From Actinomycetota bacterium (GTDB lineage Bacteria > Actinomycetota > Humimicrobiia > Humimicrobiales > Humimicrobiaceae), in assembly GCA_028695395.1 (NCBI GenBank), contig JAQVJB010000064.1, forward strand, positions 1 to 10,907: 10,907 nt of DNA, in the 5' to 3' direction. The position numbers were made by a program, and so were the translations under genes. Within the stretch, counting starts at the first letter, position 1. Each line of letters opens with the position of its first letter. Of this stretch, positions 6,997 to 10,907 are shown one piece after another. The notes below the pieces were generated by a model. That model did not search any database and was not told the DNA's origin. It saw only the letters and a list, made by a program, of their open reading frames with translations.

Positions 6997-8070
6997 TTAA
7001 CCACCTACTCTGTTCATATATTCCGGCAGAAGTATCTTTTTGCTGCCATTGCATGTAAATTTGTTGCCGGGTTTATTCATTATATATTTTTTAATAACTT
7101 GAGAAATTTTTAAATCTGAACAGTCGCTTCTGAGCAGCTTTTTTAAATTAAGACTGTTTTTGGAATAAAGACAGAGCTTTAATCTTCCATCGCTTGTCAG
7201 CCGTAATCTGTTGCAACTATTGCAGTAACTTGCCCCATTAGATATTATTCCTATAAGACCGTCTTTACCGTTAATACTGTAATAGCTTGCTGGCCCAAGT
7301 TCATTTAATGTATTTACTTTATTTACATTTCCGAATTCATTTAAAATATCTATAATATTTTGTTTAAAAGTATAACCTGTGCTTGCATCAGTCAATGAAG
7401 CTCTGCCATAGCTGTAGTTTGTCCTTCCGCATTCTATATCCCTGCCGGGCAGGTTATTTGTTGACATTGCCTCAATGAATCTGACCCTGATCTGTTTATT
7501 TATTGCCAGGCTTATGAGGTTTTTAATATCCTCTTTATCATCAAAATCGCTTACTACTGAATTTATCCTTATGTCTTTTAAGCCATATTCAATAGCCTTA
7601 TCTATATAATTTAAAATCATCTGCGGAGTATATGTATTATTTCGGGTAATACCTGAATACCTGGCGGCATTTATAGTATCTAAAGAAATATTTATTTTTT
7701 TAAGCCCGTAGTCAGCAAATTTCTTATAATGCCTGTCAAGCAGGGTACCGTTTGTTGTAATACCGTAATCGATGTCCGGGTTGGCGGCAATAAGACTTTT
7801 AACAAGATTATCTATGTCCTCTCTTACAAGAGGCTCTCCTCCCGTAAGTCTAACTTTTTTAATCTTAAGTTTTGCAAATATGCCTACAATTCTCAGTATT
7901 TCCGAAAAAGAAAGTATTTCGCTTCTTTCAAGAAGCTTAATACCTTTTTTAGGCATACAGTAAACGCACCTTAGGTTACAACGGTCTGTAACAGAAAGTC
8001 TTAGATATTTTATTTCTCTTCCGTGCTTGTCTATTAGAGAATCATTCATTTGATTTTCAATTTTTTTCAT
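6997..8070 (-). CDS. moaA: GTP 3',8-cyclase (radical SAM)
   Basis: A 357-residue MoaA, the radical SAM enzyme that starts pterin cofactor synthesis from GTP. The N-terminal cluster motif is C31-x3-C35-x2-C38 (TDRCNLRCVYCMP); RLTGGEP at 74-80 is the SAM-binding GGEP motif; the second, GTP-binding 4Fe-4S cluster is held by C283, C286 and C300 (YCNSCNRLRLTSDGRLKLC). The protein ends in Gly-Gly (NRVGG), the conserved MoaA tail needed for catalysis. It is some 25-30 residues longer than E. coli MoaA; the excess seems to lie around residues 205-238, after RFIEAMS, where the sequence is Ser/Thr/Tyr/Gly-rich. ATG 8070 starts 23 bases after tupC; neither it nor the in-frame ATG at 8049 has a clear ribosome-binding site, so the exact start is uncertain by seven residues. 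Confidence 0.95.
   Translation of the reverse strand: MKKIENQMNDSLIDKHGREIKYLRLSVTDRCNLRCVYCMPKKGIKLLERSEILSFSEILRIVGIFAKLKIKKVRLTGGEPLVREDIDNLVKSLIAANPDIDYGITTNGTLLDRHYKKFADYGLKKINISLDTINAARYSGITRNNTYTPQMILNYIDKAIEYGLKDIRINSVVSDFDDKEDIKNLISLAINKQIRVRFIEAMSTNNLPGRDIECGRTNYSYGRASLTDASTGYTFKQNIIDILNEFGNVNKVNTLNELGPASYYSINGKDGLIGIISNGASYCNSCNRLRLTSDGRLKLCLYSKNSLNLKKLLRSDCSDLKISQVIKKYIMNKPGNKFTCNGSKKILLPEYMNRVGG
7001..7006 (-). promoter_or_regulatory. Ribosome-binding site of the MOSC gene, inside the last codons of moaA
   Basis: AGGTGG lies six bases before TTG 6994. The same bases overlap the GTA GGT GGT codons for the terminal Val-Gly-Gly of MoaA, so one sequence serves the required GG tail and the initiation site of the next gene. 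Confidence 0.6.
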
Positions 8071-8093
8071 ATAATTATTTATTAGTTTTCATT

Positions 8094-9179
8094 TTAAAAC
8101 AAATGCACGGATGTTGCTTTTACTGCAGCATATATCTGGCTTCCTTTTTTTAAATTAAATTTTTTTGCTGAAGTCTCAGTGATATATGCAACAAGGGCAA
8201 AACCGCAGTCTATTTCAACTTTTTTAAATAATCCCATATCTTTGATTTCAGTAGTTATGCCCTTAAATATGTTTAAAGTAGATAATTTTTCAGGCTCACT
8301 TACATCACTTAAAAGCATAACGTCTTCGGGTCTAATGCTTATTGTAATTTTTTCATCCAGGTTTCTTTTCCCGACTGCAAAAATTTTACTATCGTTTATT
8401 TTTATCTCCAGGATACCGGCGGAAGAATTGACAACAATCCCTGACACAAGAGTCTCAACACCCACAAATTTTGCAACCTTTGCATTTACAGGTTTTCTGA
8501 ACACTTCTTCTTTCGGACCAGTCTGCGCTATTTTGCCACTGTCAATTACGCCTACATAATCAGAAATTGCCATTGCTTCATTTCTGTCATGGGTGATATA
8601 CAGGGTAGTAGTGCCTTTTTCTTTTAAAATTTTAAAAAAAGTCTCACTGAACTCATCCTTTGTTGCCTGGTCTATATTGGCAAGAGGCTCGTCAAGCAGC
8701 AAAATCCTGGGATTAAGAAGCAGGGCCCTTGCCAGGCTGACTTTCTGCTTTTCACCTCCGGACAAAGTCCTTGGCGCTCTGCCGAGAAGTTCTTTTAATT
8801 TAAGTTTTTTAATCATAAAATCAAGATTTTTTTTGCACTTTTCAACATTTTCATTTCTTAATTGCAAACCCATTATAAGGTTGTTATAGACAGAAGTGTT
8901 AAACAATAACGGTTCCTGGAACACTACGCCCATTTTTTTCCTGACTGCAGGCTTATTTATCTTTTTTGCGAGTATATCTTCGTTTTCAAAAAATATTTTT
9001 CCACTATCAGCCGGCATAAGAAGGTTTATCAAGTATATGAGCGTACTTTTTCCTGAGCCGTTTGGGCCTATGAGGGTAAATATTTCATTCTCATTTATGC
9101 TCAAACTTTTTATGTCCAATAAAAAATCAGATGGGAATCTTTTTTTTAAGTCTTTTATTTCCAGTATTTTACCTGCCAT
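8094..9179 (-). CDS. tupC: Tungstate ABC transporter, ATP-binding subunit
   Basis: A 361-residue ABC ATPase. Walker A GPNGSGKST is at 38-46, the Q-loop glutamine at 88 (VVFQEP), signature LSGGEKQ at 139-145, Walker B ILLLDEP at 159-165 and the switch histidine H197 in ITHD. From about residue 242 a C-terminal regulatory region follows, with SIRPEDV at 281-287 and an OB/TOBE-like fold pattern resembling ModC, where oxyanion binding by this domain can inhibit transport. It drives import through TupB. The start ATG overlaps the end of tupB by 25 bases and follows AAGGA closely. The ATPase family alone would not separate molybdate, tungstate or other oxyanions; specificity is taken from the adjacent TupA-type binding protein. 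WtpC or ModC are alternative names for similar proteins. Confidence 0.88.
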   Translation of the reverse strand: MAGKILEIKDLKKRFPSDFLLDIKSLSINENEIFTLIGPNGSGKSTLIYLINLLMPADSGKIFFENEDILAKKINKPAVRKKMGVVFQEPLLFNTSVYNNLIMGLQLRNENVEKCKKNLDFMIKKLKLKELLGRAPRTLSGGEKQKVSLARALLLNPRILLLDEPLANIDQATKDEFSETFFKILKEKGTTTLYITHDRNEAMAISDYVGVIDSGKIAQTGPKEEVFRKPVNAKVAKFVGVETLVSGIVVNSSAGILEIKINDSKIFAVGKRNLDEKITISIRPEDVMLLSDVSEPEKLSTLNIFKGITTEIKDMGLFKKVEIDCGFALVAYITETSAKKFNLKKGSQIYAAVKATSVHLF

Positions 9180-9874
9180 TTTTCCTTATCCTGCTGTTGT
9201 ATTATCGTAAGTATGAAATTTACTAAAAAAGTCAGGAACAATAGGATGAGCACCATTGCAATTGCCATTTCAAGTTCTCCCATTCTGACCATCTGAACAG
9301 TTGAAGTAGTAAGGACCCTTGTACTTCCCTTGATATTGCCTCCGACCATCATTACTGCCCCTACTTCTGATATTACTCCGCCAAAACCGGCAATAATTGC
9401 TGAAAGAGCGGGCAGCTTTGCTTCCTTGAATAAAAGCCATGACATACTGAGCCTGCCGGCACCAAGAGATACAGCCATGAGCTTTAACTTAGGGTTTACC
9501 TGCGCGACTGCTGCCATTGTTATTCCTGCAATCAGCGGAGTGGCAATAAGTATCTGGGCAATAACCATGGCAGTCGGGGTATACATTATAGCCATAAAGC
9601 CTAGGGGACCAGATCTCCAGAGAAGCAAGGCAACCATCAAGCCTGCCGCTACCGGAGGAAGTCCCATCCCGGTATTTATAAAGGAAACCAATATTTTTTT
9701 GCCATGGAATTGATTCAGCCCGGTAAAGAATCCTAGCGGTATGCCTATAAGCATAGAAATTATAGTTGCAATACCGGAGACTTTGATTGTGAGAAAGACG
9801 ATTTCCCAGACTTCCTTATCTCCTGTAAATATAAGAATAAAAGCTTGTTTTATTCCATTAAATATCAATTCCAT
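9155..9874 (-). CDS. tupB: Tungstate ABC transporter, membrane permease
   Basis: A 239-residue permease with about five hydrophobic segments (roughly residues 28-50, 65-87, 95-124, 153-178 and 201-225). The cytoplasmic loop at about 134-155 (AVSLGAGRLSMSWLLFKEA) is an EAA-type coupling loop that contacts the ATPase; it is followed by the AGFGGVISEVGAVMMVGG segment, typical of the TupB branch of oxyanion permeases. Length is usual for TupB. Start ATG 9874 has AAGGA eight to nine bases upstream. The gene follows tupA by 18 bases and overlaps tupC, which fits a stoichiometric TupABC importer. The specific call as tungstate rather than molybdate permease rests mainly on TupA. Confidence 0.9.
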   Translation of the reverse strand: MELIFNGIKQAFILIFTGDKEVWEIVFLTIKVSGIATIISMLIGIPLGFFTGLNQFHGKKILVSFINTGMGLPPVAAGLMVALLLWRSGPLGFMAIMYTPTAMVIAQILIATPLIAGITMAAVAQVNPKLKLMAVSLGAGRLSMSWLLFKEAKLPALSAIIAGFGGVISEVGAVMMVGGNIKGSTRVLTTSTVQMVRMGELEMAIAMVLILLFLTFLVNFILTIIQQQDKEKWQVKYWK

Positions 9875-9892
9875 GGCATAAATCCTTTTTTA

Positions 9893-10726
9893 TTATTTTA
9901 TGACATCAGGGTAGAATAGAGGTGTACCGTATTTATCAACCCCGAAATCTTTAATAAGTGCCTGGCCTTTTTCACCGGTTACATATTCTATAAAAGCAAG
10001 TGCGCCTTCATTATTTACATCCGGGAATTTTTCCGGGTTAACTGCTATTACGCCATAAGGATTAAATAATGAACTATCGCCCTCAACCAAAATTTCCAAA
10101 CTAAAATCATCTGCCATTGCAAGCCATGTCCCTCTGTCTGTTAAAGTATATGCTTGCTTGTCCTGGGTTATTGTAAGTGTTGCACCCATTCCCTGGCCTG
10201 TTTCCATATACCATTCACCTTCAGGAGTAACGCCTGCTTTTTCCCATATGGACATTTCTTTATTATGCGTGCCTGATTTATCTGCTCTTGAAATAAAAAG
10301 ACTGGTACTATCAGCAATTGCTTTTAAAGCTTCAGCAGCGCTTTTTCCTTTGACCTGTGCCGGGTCTTCTGCCGGACCGACAATAACGAAATCATTATGC
10401 ATTACATCTTTTCTGACTGAACCATAGCCTTCATCCATAAACTGGTCTTCTGCTTTTCTGGAGTGTACCATAAGGACATCGGCATCACCTTTCTGTCCCA
10501 TCTCAATTGCTTCACCTGTTCCCACAGCAATTAACTTTACCTTATAGCCGCTTATCTTTTCAAATTCAGGCAGCATAACATCAAAAAGCCCGCTGTCAGC
10601 AGTGCTTGTCGTTGATGCAAGTATAAGTTCTTTTTTTGCTGAACTGGCACATGAAGTCATAAAAAAAATATTAATTGATAAAATAAAAACTAAAATAAGG
10701 CTTAAAGCCACTAACCTTTTTTTCAT
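9893..10726 (-). CDS. tupA: Tungstate-binding lipoprotein of ABC transporter
   Basis: A 277-residue extracytoplasmic solute-binding protein. The N-terminus is a lipoprotein signal: lysine/arginine start, a hydrophobic stretch at about 5-23 and the lipobox MTSC with C26 as the lipidated residue. The mature protein begins with LILASTTSTADSGL (residues 34-47), the TTST oxyanion-binding segment typical of TupA, and has SRADKSGTHNKE, GQGMGATL and AYTLTDRGTW, all characteristic of the TupA/PstS-like tungstate group rather than ModA. TupA proteins studied so far bind tungstate far more tightly than molybdate, so import of tungsten is the best inference. ATG 10726 is preceded by AGAGAG at five bases. 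It is the first gene after the riboswitch leader and is expected to be directly controlled by it. Confidence 0.92.
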   Translation of the reverse strand: MKKRLVALSLILVFILSINIFFMTSCASSAKKELILASTTSTADSGLFDVMLPEFEKISGYKVKLIAVGTGEAIEMGQKGDADVLMVHSRKAEDQFMDEGYGSVRKDVMHNDFVIVGPAEDPAQVKGKSAAEALKAIADSTSLFISRADKSGTHNKEMSIWEKAGVTPEGEWYMETGQGMGATLTITQDKQAYTLTDRGTWLAMADDFSLEILVEGDSSLFNPYGVIAVNPEKFPDVNNEGALAFIEYVTGEKGQALIKDFGVDKYGTPLFYPDVIK

Positions 10727-10781
10727 TACTACTCTCTTTCTGTAAATCTAAATCATTAAAAAAATTGTTTTAATTACTACA

Positions 10782-10797
10782 TGTATTAATGTATTAA
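10782..10797. repeat. Tandem 8-bp repeat in the tupA 5' untranslated region
   Basis: TGTATTAA occurs twice back to back (10782-10789 and 10790-10797), between the leader terminator and tupA. No role is evident; in DNA this AT-rich it may be chance. Confidence 0.4.
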
Positions 10798-10799
10798 TT

Positions 10800-10839
10800 A
10801 AAAAAGCTAACAAAGAAGATAGTATTCTTTATTAGCTTT
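10800..10839 (-). terminator. Intrinsic terminator in the tup operon leader
   Basis: On the minus strand, 10839-10825 pairs with 10817-10803 over 15 base pairs (one G-U wobble), with a seven-base loop, followed by a run of six T bases at 10805-10800, some of which are in the stem. It lies about 75 bases upstream of tupA and downstream of the riboswitch core, so it would stop transcription before the operon unless disrupted. This is the expression platform of the riboswitch. Confidence 0.85.
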
Positions 10840-10857
10840 ATAAAAACTAACAACCAT
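10807..10857 (-). CDS. Possible 16-codon leader peptide overlapping the terminator
   Basis: AAGGAGG at 10870-10864 (minus strand) is followed after six bases by ATG 10857, opening the frame MVVSFYKANKEYYLLC, which stops at TAG 10809-10807 inside the 3' arm of the terminator. The initiation site is near ideal. A ribosome translating it would cover the 5' arm of the terminator and prevent its formation. The peptide is not known to me and shows no run of a single regulatory amino acid. Against it: the GGAAAGG and AUGG segments are part of the riboswitch consensus itself, so the site may be incidental. Treat as a hypothesis. Confidence 0.3.
   Translation of the reverse strand: MVVSFYKANKEYYLLC
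10829..10853 (-). promoter_or_regulatory. Candidate antiterminator hairpin
   Basis: On the minus strand, 10853-10843 can pair with 10839-10829 (11 pairs, two of them G-U, three-base loop). This consumes the 5' arm of the terminator, so the two hairpins exclude each other. Its 5' arm also overlaps the segment 10855-10847 (GGTTGTTAG) that probably closes the aptamer. Ligand binding would thus free the terminator arm, giving an OFF switch. Seen: the complementarity; inferred: the switching. Confidence 0.6.
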
Positions 10858-10907
10858 TACTTTCCTCCTTTCCAAAAGGGAGGCCAGTCCGTTTCCCGAC
10901 TAACCCT
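10847..10907 (-). ncRNA. Moco/Tuco riboswitch (moaA RNA motif), 3' part; 5' part beyond window
   Basis: Read on the minus strand, the sequence has a small hairpin (AGTC/GACT around GGGAAACG, 10901-10886), then GGCCTCCC and TTTTGGAAAGG, then an ATGG. This order and wording match the conserved core of the molybdenum-cofactor RNA motif, as in the E. coli moaA leader (hairpin, GCCTCCC, TGGAAAGG, ATGG). The genes downstream, a tungstate importer and moa genes, are exactly those the motif is known to precede. The 5' strands of the closing stems are outside the window, so it cannot be decided whether the variant helix linked to tungsten-cofactor versions is missing. The promoter must also lie to the right of 10907. 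Confidence 0.85.

Noticed and set aside
6995..7054. A 20-residue N-terminal extension of the MOSC protein read from inside moaA
   Set aside because: It has no ribosome-binding site and no family similarity, and would overlap moaA. TTG 6994 with AGGTGG upstream fits better.
5412..9713. Several plus-strand open frames of about 60-127 codons lying over the minus-strand genes
   Set aside because: They are antisense shadows of conserved genes, with no family similarity and no plausible ribosome-binding sites.
8094..10726. Molybdate (ModABC) transporter
   Set aside because: The binding protein has TTSTADSGL, GMGATL and TLTDRGTW motifs of TupA, not ModA, and the permease matches the TupB branch.
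10727..10799. A separate promoter for tupA downstream of the leader terminator
   Set aside because: The DNA is very AT-rich and gives chance -10-like strings, but no convincing -35/-10 pair was found.
1..10907. CRISPR arrays, insertion sequences, rRNA or tRNA genes
   Set aside because: No repeat-spacer pattern, transposase, terminal inverted repeats or RNA gene signatures were seen apart from the riboswitch.

Overview
The window holds two convergent gene blocks that together make and maintain a tungsten- or molybdenum-dependent formate dehydrogenase. The DNA is AT-rich, genes are tightly packed, ribosome-binding sites are strong purine-rich Shine-Dalgarno sequences, and the enzymes are oxygen-sensitive iron-sulfur proteins. 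This suggests an anaerobic bacterium, perhaps Clostridia-like or another low-GC anaerobic lineage. The genus cannot be named from the sequence.

Plus strand, 1-5259: the C-terminal end of a NuoF-like NADH-binding subunit; fdhA, a long formate dehydrogenase catalytic subunit with a NuoG-like iron-sulfur N-terminus; fdhD, which prepares the cofactor for the dehydrogenase; a FocA-type formate channel; and mobA, which makes the guanine dinucleotide form of the cofactor. Overlapping or closely spaced genes point to one operon that begins left of the window. It reads as a formate/CO2 module: electrons from formate pass along the FdhA clusters to the NuoF-like subunit and NAD(P), or the reverse, with formate crossing the membrane through FocA.

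Middle, 5260-5442: the convergent junction, holding a long hairpin with an A-run on one side and a T-run on the other, probably a shared bidirectional terminator.

Minus strand, 10907 down to 5443: a leader region, then tupA-tupB-tupC (tungstate ABC importer), moaA, a MOSC-domain gene, mog/moaB and moaC. This block brings in tungstate and makes the pterin cofactor. moaD, moaE and moeA are not in the window and must lie elsewhere.

The most interesting part is the leader at 10800-10907. It contains the 3' half of a Moco/Tuco-type riboswitch, cut by the window edge, then mutually exclusive antiterminator and terminator hairpins. A 16-codon reading frame starts just after the aptamer core and runs into the terminator. 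This suggests feedback control of tungstate uptake and cofactor synthesis by the finished cofactor, possibly with a leader-peptide step.
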